Source: Thermoleophilaceae bacterium (GTDB lineage: Bacteria; Actinomycetota; Thermoleophilia; Solirubrobacterales; Thermoleophilaceae). From it: a stretch of DNA of 64,000 nucleotides. The stretch is from positions 497,925-561,924 of the forward strand of contig JBBDYQ010000025.1 in assembly GCA_040901445.1 (NCBI GenBank), written 5' to 3'. This document shows, one piece after another, positions 43,375 through 52,499 of this stretch. The notes beneath the pieces are model-generated. The model did not search any database, was not told where the DNA came from, and saw nothing but the letters and a program-made list of their open reading frames with translations. Both the position numbers and the translations under genes were made by a program. Position 1 is the first letter of the stretch, and each line of letters opens with the position of its first letter.

Positions 43375-45459
43375 TTGCTCGACAAGGGGACAACCGTTGC
43401 GGGGTACCGCATCGACGGCGTGCTGGGCGAGGGCGGCATGGGGGTGGTGTACGAGGCCACCCAGCTGTCGCTCGACCGCAGGGTCGCCCTGAAGCTGCTG
43501 GCCACCCACCTGGGCGAGGACCCGCAGTTCCGCGAGCGCTTCCGGCGGGAGGCGCTCATCCAGGCGGGCATCGACCACCCGCACATCGTCACCGTCTACG
43601 AGGCCGGCGAAGACCCCCAGGGCCTGTTCATGGCCATGCGCCTCGTCCGCGGGCCCAACCTCAAGGACATGGTCCTCGCGCGGGAGCTGGACGCCGGGCG
43701 CTCGCTGCGCATCCTGACTCCGGTGGCGGAGGCGCTCGACGCGGCGCACGAGGCCGAGCTCATCCACCGCGACATCAAGCCGCAGAACATCCTGGTCTCG
43801 GGCCGCGACCACGCCTACCTCGCGGACTTCGGCCTCACCAAGGCGCCGGGGGAGAAGAGCCTCACCAAGACCGGGCAGTTCGTCGGCACGCTCGACTACA
43901 TCTCGCCGGAGCAGATCCGCGGCCTGAAGGCCACGTCGGCGAGCGACATCTACGCGCTCGCGGCGGTGCTGTACGAGTGCCTCAGCGGCGTGGTGCCCTA
44001 TCCCAAGGACTCCGAGGCGGCGGTGCTGTTCGCGCACATGTCGGACCAGCCGCCCAAGGTCACCGACGAGCGCCCGGAGCTCCCCGCGGAGCTCGACGCG
44101 GTCATCGCCCGCGCCATGGCCAAGGACCCCGAGCAGCGGCACCCCTCCGCCGGCGAGCTGCTGCGCGACGCCGAGGAGGCCTTCGGCCGGCGCCTGCGCG
44201 GCGTCATCTCCACGCCGGGCCCGCTGGAGGGGCCCGAGGAGACGGGCATACGCGCACCCGAGGGCGCAGTGGGCACGCGCGAGTCCAGCGTGCAGAGCTC
44301 CGATCAGGTCGCCGGCGCCACCTCGCCCGGCGGGCCCGAGGCCACCAAGCTCGCAGGGGCCGCCGACGCCACGAAGCTTGCCGCCGGGGCTGACGCCACC
44401 AAGCTCGCGGCGGGTGTGGACGCCACCAAGCCCGCCGGCGTCGCCGACGCGACCGCGCTCGGCACGACGCCCTCGGAGGCCGGCACCGCGCCGCTTCCCG
44501 TCACGGACGCAACGGACGAGCGCGCGCTGCCCGCAGCCGGCCGCAAGGCGCCCGCCGGCGCCATCGTCGCGGTGGCCGCTGGTGTGGTGGCGCTGGCCGT
44601 GGCCGGGTTCATCCTCGGAAGCTCGGGCGGCAGCTCGGAGCCCGAGGGCACGAACTCCGTCTCCGCGGGCATGCTCCGCGTGAGCTACCCCGACGGCTGG
44701 CAGGAGGGCGGCAACGTGGCGGAGGTACCGGGCCTCGAGCCGGCCGACCCCATCCAGCTCGCCGCGCCCGGCAGCGCCGGCGGCGGGCTCGTGGCGGGCC
44801 GCGTCGAGGCCGCCGGGCCCACCCTGCTGCCGGCGAGCTTCCTCGAGCGCCTCGACCAGCCGCCCGCCACGGACGATGCCGTGCAGCTCGGGGAGTACGA
44901 GGCGTACCGCTACCGCAACCTCGAGCCCGAGGGCGCCGACGACCCCGTCACCGTCTACGTGGTGCCCAGCACCGGGGGCGTGGCCGCGCTCGCCTGCGTG
45001 GGCGCACCCGAGGCCCAGCGAGAGTGCGAGGAGGTGGCCGCGTCGATCGAGCTTCGCGACGCCGAGCCGGTTGGGCTCGGGCCGAGCCAGGAGTACGCCG
45101 ACGCCCTCAGCGCCGCCATGGGACGCCTGAACTCCACCCGCGCCGCCGGGCGTTCCACCCTCCGGGGGGCCCGCACCCCGGACGGGCAGGCGCGCGCCGC
45201 GGGCAACCTCCAGCAGGCCTATCGCCAGGCCGCCCAGGCGCTCGAGGAGGCGCCGGCGGGGCCCGCCGCGGCGGGGGCCAACGCGGCCATCGTCTCGGCC
45301 CTGGCCGACACCGCCAGCGCCTACGAGCGCCTCGCAGCGGCGGCCAACCGCGGCGAGCGCGGCAGGTACAGCTCCGCCCGTGCCGCGGTCGGCCGTGGCG
45401 AGCAGCGGGTGCAGCGCGCCGTCCAGACCCTGAGGGACCTGGGCTACAGCGTTTCCTGA
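43375..45459 (+). CDS. Transmembrane Ser/Thr protein kinase (PknB family) with repeat linker
   Basis: 694 residues, TTG start. The kinase domain covers residues about 9-275: GEGGMGVVYEA, K40, HRD 131-133, DFG 151-153, and GTLDYISPEQIRG. A linker carries five copies of an ADATKLAAG-like repeat (residues about 323-362) whose threonines could be autophosphorylation sites for the FHA proteins nearby. A single membrane helix (GAIVAVAAGVVALAVAGFIL, about 396-416) leads to an outside domain of about 275 residues: a beta part resembling a DUF1795/PsbP-like fold (VSAGMLRVSYPDGWQ) and a helical end. No PASTA repeats are present, so the signal sensed is not simply muropeptide. Confidence 0.92.
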   Translation: MLDKGTTVAGYRIDGVLGEGGMGVVYEATQLSLDRRVALKLLATHLGEDPQFRERFRREALIQAGIDHPHIVTVYEAGEDPQGLFMAMRLVRGPNLKDMVLARELDAGRSLRILTPVAEALDAAHEAELIHRDIKPQNILVSGRDHAYLADFGLTKAPGEKSLTKTGQFVGTLDYISPEQIRGLKATSASDIYALAAVLYECLSGVVPYPKDSEAAVLFAHMSDQPPKVTDERPELPAELDAVIARAMAKDPEQRHPSAGELLRDAEEAFGRRLRGVISTPGPLEGPEETGIRAPEGAVGTRESSVQSSDQVAGATSPGGPEATKLAGAADATKLAAGADATKLAAGVDATKPAGVADATALGTTPSEAGTAPLPVTDATDERALPAAGRKAPAGAIVAVAAGVVALAVAGFILGSSGGSSEPEGTNSVSAGMLRVSYPDGWQEGGNVAEVPGLEPADPIQLAAPGSAGGGLVAGRVEAAGPTLLPASFLERLDQPPATDDAVQLGEYEAYRYRNLEPEGADDPVTVYVVPSTGGVAALACVGAPEAQRECEEVAASIELRDAEPVGLGPSQEYADALSAAMGRLNSTRAAGRSTLRGARTPDGQARAAGNLQQAYRQAAQALEEAPAGPAAAGANAAIVSALADTASAYERLAAAANRGERGRYSSARAAVGRGEQRVQRAVQTLRDLGYSVS
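44341..44460 (+). repeat. Tandem ADATKLAAG-like coding repeat in the kinase linker
   Basis: Five imperfect units of roughly 24 bases encode A-T-K-L/P-A repeats (ATKLAGAAD, ATKLAAGAD, ATKLAAGVD, ATKPAGVAD, ATALG). The threonines may be phosphorylated. Confidence 0.7.
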
Positions 45460-45511
45460 CGGGCCGGTGAACTGCGGGAAACCCGAGTTGCGATCTGTCC
45501 CCGATCCGGGT

Positions 45512-45517
45512 TAGGTT
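45512..45517 (+). promoter_or_regulatory. -10 box TAGGTT, leaderless antiporter promoter
   Basis: TAGGTT ends six bases before the ATG at 45524. Confidence 0.55.
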
Positions 45518-45523
45518 CGCTCC

Positions 45524-47311
45524 ATGAACAACCTCCTGGCGCAGATGCCCGTGCCCAATCCTCCCGAAGCCCTGCCGGGCGGGGAGGTGGTCGCATACGT
45601 CCTCGCGGCGCTGGCGATCATCCTGATCTCGGCGCGCATCGTCGGCGGGCTGTTCGTCCGCATCGGCCAGCCGCGCGTGGTCGGGGAGATCATCGCGGGC
45701 ATCCTGATCGGGCCGACGGTGCTCGGAGGCAAGCTCGCCACCCCGGCCGTCACGAGCCTCGAGCGGCAGGCGGTGGACGGCAGCGGGCTGGTCAACGACA
45801 TCTACCCGCTGCAGGCGTTCGCGTTCCTCAACCTGCTCGGCGTCCTCACGCTCGTCTTCTTCATGTTCCTCGTGGGCCTCGAGGTCCAGCAGCGCTTCCT
45901 CAAGGGCAAGGGACCCCAGATCCTCACGGTGGCGCTGGCCGTGACGATCATCCCGGTCGCACTCGGCTTCGTTTTCAACGCGCTGTTCTCCGGCGCCGAG
46001 TACAAGCCGGGTGGGATCTCGGCGGGCACGCAGGGCCTGATCCTCGGAGCCGCGATAGCGGTCACCGCGTTCCCCGTCATGGCGCGCATCCTCCAGGAGA
46101 AGCGCCAGATCGCCACGCCCATGGGCGCGGTCGGCGTGGGGGCGGCGGCAATCGTCACGCCGCTCATGTTCCTCGTGCTCGCGGGCGCCTCCGCGTCGGC
46201 CAAGGGGCAGGGCGCGCCCAACGCGATCGCCACGAAGCTCGCGCTCGCCGTCGGGTTCGCGGCGCTCTGCTTCTTCGTCGTGCGGCCGCTGCTGCAGCGC
46301 TTCGTGCTGAAGGACTTCGACGCGGAGAAGCCGCTGAGCAACCACGTCCTCGCCGTGCTGCTCGCCGGCGCGGTGCTCGGCGGCCTGGCGGGCGACCGCA
46401 TCGGCATCCACTCCCTCAACGGCGCGTTCATCTTCGGCGCCTGCGTGCCGCAGATCGCGGGCCTGGGCAAGGCCGTGATCGACCGGATGAGCGACTTCGT
46501 CGCCGTCTTCCTGATCCCGGTCTTCCTCGCCGTCGCCGGTCTTCAGACGGACTTCCGCGTGCTGACCGTGGAGCTGATCCCGGGCATCCTCGTGTTCCTG
46601 GCGTTCATGATCGCGGGCAAGTGGGCCGTGGGCTACGGCGCTGCGCGCGCCGTCGGGCTCAAGTCGAGCGAGGCCAACACGATCGGCGTGCTCATGAACT
46701 GCCGCGGGCTCATGCTGCTCGTGGTGGCGATCGTGGCCGGGCAGTTCGACGGCATCACGCCCGAGATGCGCGTGATCTTCGCCCTCGGCGCGATCGTCAC
46801 CACCATGATGACCGGCCCGCTCGTGGACCTCTTCCTGCCCAAGGAGGACGTCGAGGCCGAGCGTGACAAGTCGATCCAGGGCTCCATTGCCGGCCTCCCG
46901 GCCATGACCGGTGGGCCGCGCGTGGTGATCGCCCCGTCGGAGGCGGGACACGCCTCGGCGGCGGTGTCGGCAGCCGTGGAGCGCTTCCTCGGCGCCGAGG
47001 GGCCCAAGCCGCAGTTCCTCGTCACCAGCCTCCCCGGCCTGTCGCCGGCGGGAGACTACGTGGGGGCGCTGCTCGAGTCCGGGGAGGAGCGCAGCGTCAC
47101 CCAGACGCTCGGCTGGCTCGGGCCGGCCGCCGCGCGCCTGTCGGCGGCGGGGGCGGATGCCGAGGCGGTCTCGTTCCAGACGCCCGAGCCGGACGCCGAC
47201 CTGGCCAAGCTGGCCACCGACTGGGCGGCCACCGACGCGGTGGTCACCGACGTGGACCAGGCCGGCGCGCTCGAGGAGGCCGGCCTCACGGTGCACCGGG
47301 TCTCCGCCTGA
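45524..47311 (+). CDS. CPA2-family cation:proton antiporter
   Basis: 595 residues. About 12 membrane helices cover residues 20-440, starting VAYVLAALAIILISARIVGG then GQPRVVGEIIAGILIGPTVLG, the signature of KefB/NapA-type Na+(K+)/H+ exchangers. LVFFMFLVGLEVQQRFL is the conserved second-repeat opening, and AFPVMARILQE is the usual unwound-helix region of helix 4/5. The C-terminal 130 residues are hydrophilic (GGPRVVIAPSEAGHASAAVS), resembling a degenerate universal-stress-like regulatory domain. The ion cannot be read from the sequence. Confidence 0.88.
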   Translation: MNNLLAQMPVPNPPEALPGGEVVAYVLAALAIILISARIVGGLFVRIGQPRVVGEIIAGILIGPTVLGGKLATPAVTSLERQAVDGSGLVNDIYPLQAFAFLNLLGVLTLVFFMFLVGLEVQQRFLKGKGPQILTVALAVTIIPVALGFVFNALFSGAEYKPGGISAGTQGLILGAAIAVTAFPVMARILQEKRQIATPMGAVGVGAAAIVTPLMFLVLAGASASAKGQGAPNAIATKLALAVGFAALCFFVVRPLLQRFVLKDFDAEKPLSNHVLAVLLAGAVLGGLAGDRIGIHSLNGAFIFGACVPQIAGLGKAVIDRMSDFVAVFLIPVFLAVAGLQTDFRVLTVELIPGILVFLAFMIAGKWAVGYGAARAVGLKSSEANTIGVLMNCRGLMLLVVAIVAGQFDGITPEMRVIFALGAIVTTMMTGPLVDLFLPKEDVEAERDKSIQGSIAGLPAMTGGPRVVIAPSEAGHASAAVSAAVERFLGAEGPKPQFLVTSLPGLSPAGDYVGALLESGEERSVTQTLGWLGPAAARLSAAGADAEAVSFQTPEPDADLAKLATDWAATDAVVTDVDQAGALEEAGLTVHRVSA

Positions 47312-47318
47312 GCCGCGC

Positions 47319-47324
47319 TAGGCT
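47319..47324 (+). promoter_or_regulatory. -10 box TAGGCT, leaderless
   Basis: TAGGCT ends nine bases before the ATG at 47334. Confidence 0.45.
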
Positions 47325-47333
47325 CGGACGACG

Positions 47334-47990
47334 ATGGAAGGCAAGCCGCCCGAGGACCAGGAACGCGACGACACTCCGCCCGGCGGGTGGCTGCCGCCGG
47401 TGCCCCCGGGCCAGCCGCACGACCCCGGCGTGTTCGCCCCGCCGCCGTACCAGCAGCCCGCACAGCAGCCGCCGCCGGCGGCGGCGCAGCCTCCGCCGGG
47501 GCAGTACCAGGCGCCGCCGCCCGCGCCCGGCTACCAGCCGCCGCCCCCGCCCGGCTGGAACCAGCCGCCGTGGCAGCAGCAGGGCGGCTTGCAGCAGCCC
47601 GGCTGGCAGGCCGCTCCGCAGGGCCCCGGCAACGGCACGGCCATCACCGGCTTCGTCCTGTCGGTCTCCTCGATCGCGCTCCTGTTCTTCTCCGCGGGCC
47701 TGTCCAGCGTCATCTCGCTGGGCCTGGCCATCGCGGGCGCAATCGTCGGGCGCAACGGCCGCCAGAAGGTCGACCGCGGCGAGACCACCCAGCACCGCGG
47801 CCTCGGCCAGGCCGGGTTCATCGTGGGCATCGTGGGCGCGGTGCTGTCGGTGCTCGCCATAGTCACCTGGACCCTGATCTTCACCCTCGTCGACGACTTC
47901 GGCGACGACGACGACCTCTTCGACGAGGACTTCCAGACCACGCGCGCGGCAGGCGCCGTGCTCGCCGCGGCGCTGCGCCTGACGCTCTAG
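47334..47990 (+). CDS. Pro/Gln-rich DUF4190-type membrane protein
   Basis: 218 residues. The first 100 are Pro, Gln and Tyr-rich (repeated PPPGYQPPPPP-like units). Two membrane segments follow, GTAITGFVLSVSSIALLFF with AIAGAIVGRNGRQK, and GLGQAGFIVGIVGAVLSVLA, the DUF4190 pattern. A short acidic loop (DDFGDDDDLFDEDF) and a small tail end the chain. DUF4190 proteins are of unknown role and common in actinobacteria. Confidence 0.8.
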   Translation: MEGKPPEDQERDDTPPGGWLPPVPPGQPHDPGVFAPPPYQQPAQQPPPAAAQPPPGQYQAPPPAPGYQPPPPPGWNQPPWQQQGGLQQPGWQAAPQGPGNGTAITGFVLSVSSIALLFFSAGLSSVISLGLAIAGAIVGRNGRQKVDRGETTQHRGLGQAGFIVGIVGAVLSVLAIVTWTLIFTLVDDFGDDDDLFDEDFQTTRAAGAVLAAALRLTL

Positions 47991-48050
47991 CGACGGGCCG
48001 GGGAGCCGCCCGGCCGTTCGCTATCCTCGGCCGCCCTCCGAGAGCACCAC

Positions 48051-49244
48051 ATGGCCGCCGACCCCTACATCAAGGACTACCTCATGACCGCCGGGCCCAC
48101 GCCCGTGCCGCCCGCGGTCACGCAGGCCATGGCGGGCCCGGCCATGTACCACCGCGCCCCCGCGTTCGTCGAGGTCTACGCCCGCGCGCTCGACAACCTG
48201 AAGAAGGTCTTCCAGACCCGGAACGACGTGCTGGTGTTCGCCGCGTCGGGCTCGGGCGCCATGGAGTCGGCCGTTGCCAACCTCGCCCGGCGCGACCAGC
48301 CCGCGGTGGTGGCCTCGTGCGGCAAGTTCGGCGAGCGCTGGGCCGAGCTGTGCGACGCCTTCGGCGCCCGCACGGTCCACCACGAGACCGAGTGGGGTCA
48401 GAAGATCGACCCCGTCGAGCTCGACCGCGTCCTCGGCGAGAACGAGGGGGTCGAGGTGGTGTTCACCACCCTCTCGGAGACCTCCACCGGCGTGGTCAAT
48501 GACGTCCCCGCGCTCACCGAGGTGGCCCACCGGCATGGCGCGCTCATCGCGGTGGACGCCGTGTCGGGCCTGGGTGCGGTGCCCGTGAAGATGGACGAGT
48601 GGGGCGTGGACGCCGTGGTGGCCGGCTCGCAGAAGGCGCTCATGTGCCCGCCCGGCCTGGGCTTCGCCGCAGTCGGCGAGCGCGCGCTCGAGCGCGCCGA
48701 GGCCGGCCCCGGCGGCCGTTACTACTTCGACTGGGTCAAGACGGCCAGGGGCCAGCGCAAGGACCCGCCGGACAGTCCGTTCACGCCCGCGGCCACGCTG
48801 TTCGTCGGGCTCGACGTAGCCCTGCAGATGATCGAGACCGAGGGCCTCGAGCAGGTCTTCGCGCGCCATGCGCTGCTCGGCCGCGCCGCGCGCGAGGCCG
48901 TCAAGGGACTCGACCTCGAGCTGTTCGGGCCCGAGGACGAGGGCGCCAACGTGGTCACCGCCATCAAGCTGCCCGACACCATCGACGGCGGCAAGGTCCC
49001 CAAGCTCATGCGCGACCGCTACGGCGTCACCATCGCGGGCGGCCAGGCCCAGCTCAAGGGCAAGATCGCCCGCATCGCGCACTGCGGCTACTTCGGCGCG
49101 TTCGACATCATCACCACGATCGCCGCCTTCGAGATGGCCATGCGCGAGCTGGGGCATGAGCTCGAGCTCGGCGCAGGCGTCGCGGCGGCCCAGCGCGTCT
49201 TCCTGGAGTCCGGGGTGCCCGTGCCGGCGCCCGCGCCGGCTTGA
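48051..49244 (+). CDS. Class V aminotransferase, probable phosphoserine or serine-pyruvate type
   Basis: 397 residues. It opens DYLMTAGPTPVPPAVTQAMAG; the PLP lysine is in DAVVAGSQKALMCPPGLGF, the PLP Asp in LIAVDAVSGLGAVPV, and VVFTTLSETSTGVVNDV is the typical substrate-side stretch. This family covers serine-glyoxylate, alanine-glyoxylate and SerC-like transaminases. serA follows 76 bases later, so the likely role is amination of 3-phosphohydroxypyruvate in serine synthesis, as in species that use this type in place of the classical SerC. TATCCT at 48022-48027 is a possible promoter box. Confidence 0.85.
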   Translation: MAADPYIKDYLMTAGPTPVPPAVTQAMAGPAMYHRAPAFVEVYARALDNLKKVFQTRNDVLVFAASGSGAMESAVANLARRDQPAVVASCGKFGERWAELCDAFGARTVHHETEWGQKIDPVELDRVLGENEGVEVVFTTLSETSTGVVNDVPALTEVAHRHGALIAVDAVSGLGAVPVKMDEWGVDAVVAGSQKALMCPPGLGFAAVGERALERAEAGPGGRYYFDWVKTARGQRKDPPDSPFTPAATLFVGLDVALQMIETEGLEQVFARHALLGRAAREAVKGLDLELFGPEDEGANVVTAIKLPDTIDGGKVPKLMRDRYGVTIAGGQAQLKGKIARIAHCGYFGAFDIITTIAAFEMAMRELGHELELGAGVAAAQRVFLESGVPVPAPAPA

Positions 49245-49293
49245 TCATGCGGCCGGCCGCGAAAACCAAGCCTGCCAAGGAAGCAGGGACGAA

Positions 49294-49312
49294 GCCTTGC
49301 TGGTCGCAAGGC
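49294..49312 (+). promoter_or_regulatory. Hairpin just before the serA ribosome site
   Basis: GCCTTGC-TGGTC-GCAAGGC, seven perfect base pairs, ends at the first base of GAGGA, the serA ribosome site (49312-49316). Upstream CCAAGG (49276-49281) could compete for CCTTG, allowing two alternative folds. Confidence 0.4.
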
Positions 49313-49320
49313 GAGGACCG

Positions 49321-50934
49321 ATGACGCAGGCAGGCGACGGTTTGCAGCGGCCGCGCATTCTCGTAAAGGAGACGATCGCCGAGACCGGCGTGGCGCTCCT
49401 GCGCGAGCACTTCGACGTGGACGTCGGGGTGGACTGGGACGATGCCGACCTCCCTGAGCGCATCGGCGACTACGACGGGATCCTCATCCGCTCGGCCACC
49501 AAGCTCACCCCGGAGCTGATCGAGCGCGCCACCCGCCTCAAGGTCATAGGCCGGGCCGGCACCGGGGTGGACAACGTGGACGTGCCGGCGGCCACCAAGC
49601 GCGGCATCGTGGTGGCCAACGCGCCCGAGTCCAACTCGATCGCCGCCGCCGAGCACGCCGTGGCGCTCATGCTCGCCCTCTGCCGCAACATCCCGCAGGC
49701 GCATGGCTCGCTCACCAGCGGCAAGTGGGAGCGCTCCAAGTTCGGCGGCGTCGAGGTGTACCGCAAGACGCTCGGCGTGCTCGGCTTCGGCCGCATCGGC
49801 CAGCTCGTGGCCGAGCGGGCCAAGGCGTTCGACATGGAGGTCCTCTCCTTCGACCCGTTCGTCGCGGCCGAGCGCTTCCGCGAGCTGGGCGTGGAGCAGG
49901 CCGAGACCTCGGCGGAGGTGTACGCGCGGGCGGACATCATCACCCTGCACCTGCCCAAGACGCCCGACACGGTGCACTGGCTCGACGCCGAGGCGTTCGC
50001 CCAGATGAAGGACGGCATGAAGATCGTCAACTGCGCCCGCGGCGAGCTGGTGGACCACGACGCGCTCGTTGCGGCGCTGGAGTCGGGCAAGGTCGGCGGC
50101 GCCGCGCTCGACGTCTTCCCCTCCGAGCCCATCACCGAGCACGCGCTGTTCGGCATGGACGGCGTCATCGTCACCCCGCACCTGGGCGCATCCACCGTCG
50201 AGGCGCAGGACCGCGCGGGCGTGGTCACCGCCGAGCAGGTGGTGGCCGCCCTCACCGGCGGGCTCGTCACCAACGCGGTCAACATCCCCGCGATGCGTCC
50301 CGAGGACATGGAGGCGCTGGCGCCCTTCCTGCCGCTCTGCAAGCGGCTCGGCAAGCTCGCCATGGCGCTGGCCGAGAGCTCGTCGGTCGAACGCATCGAC
50401 GTGGCGTACGAGGGCGGCCTGGCGGACCAGGACACGCGGCTGCTCACGATCACGATCCTCAACGGCGTGCTCGAGGGCCACACCGAGGAGCAGGTCAACC
50501 TCGTGAACGCCCACACGCTCGCGGAGGACCGCGGCATCGTCGTGGCCGAGAGCAAGGAGCCGGTCGCCGAGGACTTCAACGAGCTCGTGCGGGTGGCGAT
50601 CACGGCCGGCCGCGAGCGGATCGAGGTGGCCGGCACGGGCTTCGGCCCGCGCAACGTGCCGCATCTCGTGTCCGTGTACGGCCAGAGCTTCAACCTCGAG
50701 ATCCAGGATCACCTGGCGTTCTTCCGCTACCGCGACCAGCCGGGCATGATCGGTCGCGTCGGCACCATCTTCGGCGAGCGCGGCGTGAACATCCACTCGG
50801 CCGCGGTCGGCGCCCAGGAGGGCGACGACCAGGCGGTCATGGCCGTCACGTCGGACGCGCCCGTGCCCCAGGACCTCATCGAGGCCATCGTCGGGCGCGA
50901 CGACTTCCACGACGGGCGCGCGGTCGACCTCTGA
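49321..50934 (+). CDS. serA: D-3-phosphoglycerate dehydrogenase
   Basis: 537 residues, the long actinobacterial form. It oxidises 3-phosphoglycerate with NAD as the first step to serine. NAD loop LGVLGFGRIGQLVAERAKAF; catalytic Arg in NCARGELVDHDAL, Glu in DVFPSEPITEH and His in VTPHLGASTVEAQDR. After residue about 320 come the ASB (allosteric substrate-binding) domain and a C-terminal ACT domain (FFRYRDQPGMIGRVGTIFGE), so serine feedback is likely. GAGGA precedes the ATG by four bases, directly after a hairpin. Confidence 0.96.
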   Translation: MTQAGDGLQRPRILVKETIAETGVALLREHFDVDVGVDWDDADLPERIGDYDGILIRSATKLTPELIERATRLKVIGRAGTGVDNVDVPAATKRGIVVANAPESNSIAAAEHAVALMLALCRNIPQAHGSLTSGKWERSKFGGVEVYRKTLGVLGFGRIGQLVAERAKAFDMEVLSFDPFVAAERFRELGVEQAETSAEVYARADIITLHLPKTPDTVHWLDAEAFAQMKDGMKIVNCARGELVDHDALVAALESGKVGGAALDVFPSEPITEHALFGMDGVIVTPHLGASTVEAQDRAGVVTAEQVVAALTGGLVTNAVNIPAMRPEDMEALAPFLPLCKRLGKLAMALAESSSVERIDVAYEGGLADQDTRLLTITILNGVLEGHTEEQVNLVNAHTLAEDRGIVVAESKEPVAEDFNELVRVAITAGRERIEVAGTGFGPRNVPHLVSVYGQSFNLEIQDHLAFFRYRDQPGMIGRVGTIFGERGVNIHSAAVGAQEGDDQAVMAVTSDAPVPQDLIEAIVGRDDFHDGRAVDL

Positions 50935-51041
50935 GCCGGGCGCCGCGGCCCTCTTGCGGGATCGCGGATTTGGGCCGATAGTGAGACTGACCGTCTGACC
51001 GTTGCGGCAGCCCACCGCATCCGAAAGGAAGAACTCCGCCC

Positions 51042-52463
51042 ATGTTTGACTCGCGCACTCCGCGCCTGGCGCCGCTCGCCGCCATCCTCGCCCTGCTGGC
51101 CACCGCCGCCCTGGCCGTGGCGCAGACCAACGGCACCCGCGACAGCGTTATCGCAAGTCCCATCGGCGGCGGCACCGCTGCTGACGGCGACAGCGACAAC
51201 GTCGCCTTCTCGGGCGACAACCGGCGCACCCGCTACATCGGCTTCGACTCCACGTCCACCAATCTGGTGTCCGGTGACACCAACAGCTCCCGCGACGTCT
51301 TCCTGATCGCGCGAAGCAGCCAGGAGGGTTCGCTCAGCGGGCGCATGACCCGCGCCAGCGTGTCGAGCCGCGGCCGCCAGGGCAACGCCGACAGCCGGCT
51401 GCCCTCGATTTCGGGCGAAAGCGGGCGTTCCGCGCGCTGCGTGGCCTTCGAGTCGCAGGCCACGAACCTCGCGTCCGGCGACCGCTCGCGCGACTGGGAC
51501 GTCTACGTGCGCGACCTCAAGCGCCGGAGCACGACGCTCGTGAGCCGCGGCCGCAGCAACGCTCGCACCCCCGTGGTGGACGGCGCGTGCGAATTCGTGA
51601 CCTTCGAGTCCGCCGGGCGCATCTACGTGTACGACATCAAGTCGCGCAAGGCAACGCGGATCGCCCGCGGCACCAATCCCGATCAGCAGACCAACGGCAA
51701 GGGCGTCGCCTACGAGCGCAGCGGCCAGGTCTATTACCAGGCATACCTCCGCAAGTTCCGCTCCCGCAAGCGCGGCGGCCCGTACGTCAAGCGCAGCGGG
51801 CGCGAGCAGCTCGTGAGCCGCAGCGCAGCGGCCGCCAGGGGCAACGGGGTGAGCCGCAACCCCAGCCTCGACGACGCGGGTCTCTACGTGGCCTTCGAGT
51901 CCACCGCCACGAACCTCTGCGAGGGCGGCTCGGGTTGTGCCGGTGTGGGCAGCGCCGACCGCAACGGCGCCGTCAGCGACGTCTTCCGGCGCACGCTCAA
52001 CAGCCGGAGGGCACCGAGCAAGGACTACATGCAGATAGTCAGCTACTCGCAGGGCTGCAGCGCTGCGAGCCCGAGCGCCGCGGCTGTCGATGCCCAGGGC
52101 GACGGCCCCAGCAACAACCCCCAGATGACAGGGGCCGGCGAGAACATCGTGTTCGACTCCGAGGCCACGAACCTCAAGGAGTCCTCGGGTATCGCCGTTG
52201 CCGACGCCAACGGCGCGGCCCGCGACGTCTTCTACTGGAACTTCCCGCGCGGGCGGCGGTGCGGCAACGTCTCCAGGGAGAGCCGCGGGTCTCAGCCCCG
52301 CGAGGCCGGGAGCGGACAGCCGCTGAACGGTGCGAGCACGAACCCCGCCACGAGCAACCGGGCGAACTACATCGGCTTCACGAGCACCCAGTCGGGCGAC
52401 CTCGGCGAGCTCAACGGCCCCGGCATCCCCGACGTCTTCGTCCGCTTCCTGGGTGGGGAGTAG
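51042..52463 (+). CDS. Secreted TolB-like beta-propeller protein
   Basis: 473 residues with a signal peptide (residues 1-27, ATAALAVAQ). About five or six blade-like repeats recur, each with an F-E/D-S-x-A/S-T-N-L pattern (FDSTSTNLVSGD, FESQATNLASGD, FESTATNLCEGG, FDSEATNLKESS) followed by D-V-F/Y; this is the WD40-like PD40/TolB repeat style. Basic linkers (RKFRSRKRGGPYVKRSGR) lie in the middle. AAAGGAAG precedes the ATG. It is probably an extracellular binding protein; no catalytic motif is visible. Confidence 0.78.
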   Translation: MFDSRTPRLAPLAAILALLATAALAVAQTNGTRDSVIASPIGGGTAADGDSDNVAFSGDNRRTRYIGFDSTSTNLVSGDTNSSRDVFLIARSSQEGSLSGRMTRASVSSRGRQGNADSRLPSISGESGRSARCVAFESQATNLASGDRSRDWDVYVRDLKRRSTTLVSRGRSNARTPVVDGACEFVTFESAGRIYVYDIKSRKATRIARGTNPDQQTNGKGVAYERSGQVYYQAYLRKFRSRKRGGPYVKRSGREQLVSRSAAAARGNGVSRNPSLDDAGLYVAFESTATNLCEGGSGCAGVGSADRNGAVSDVFRRTLNSRRAPSKDYMQIVSYSQGCSAASPSAAAVDAQGDGPSNNPQMTGAGENIVFDSEATNLKESSGIAVADANGAARDVFYWNFPRGRRCGNVSRESRGSQPREAGSGQPLNGASTNPATSNRANYIGFTSTQSGDLGELNGPGIPDVFVRFLGGE

Positions 52464-52486
52464 GGGCAGACCGCCTCACGGCACGG

Positions 52487-52492
52487 TAGCGT
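52487..52492 (+). promoter_or_regulatory. -10 box TAGCGT, leaderless
   Basis: TAGCGT ends seven bases before the GTG at 52500. Confidence 0.5.
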
Positions 52493-52499
52493 CCGCGCC

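Noticed and set aside
45480-45512. AACCCG/CGGGTT repeat before the antiporter as an operator
   Set aside because: Six-base arms with a 21-base gap are weak, and no second site supports it.
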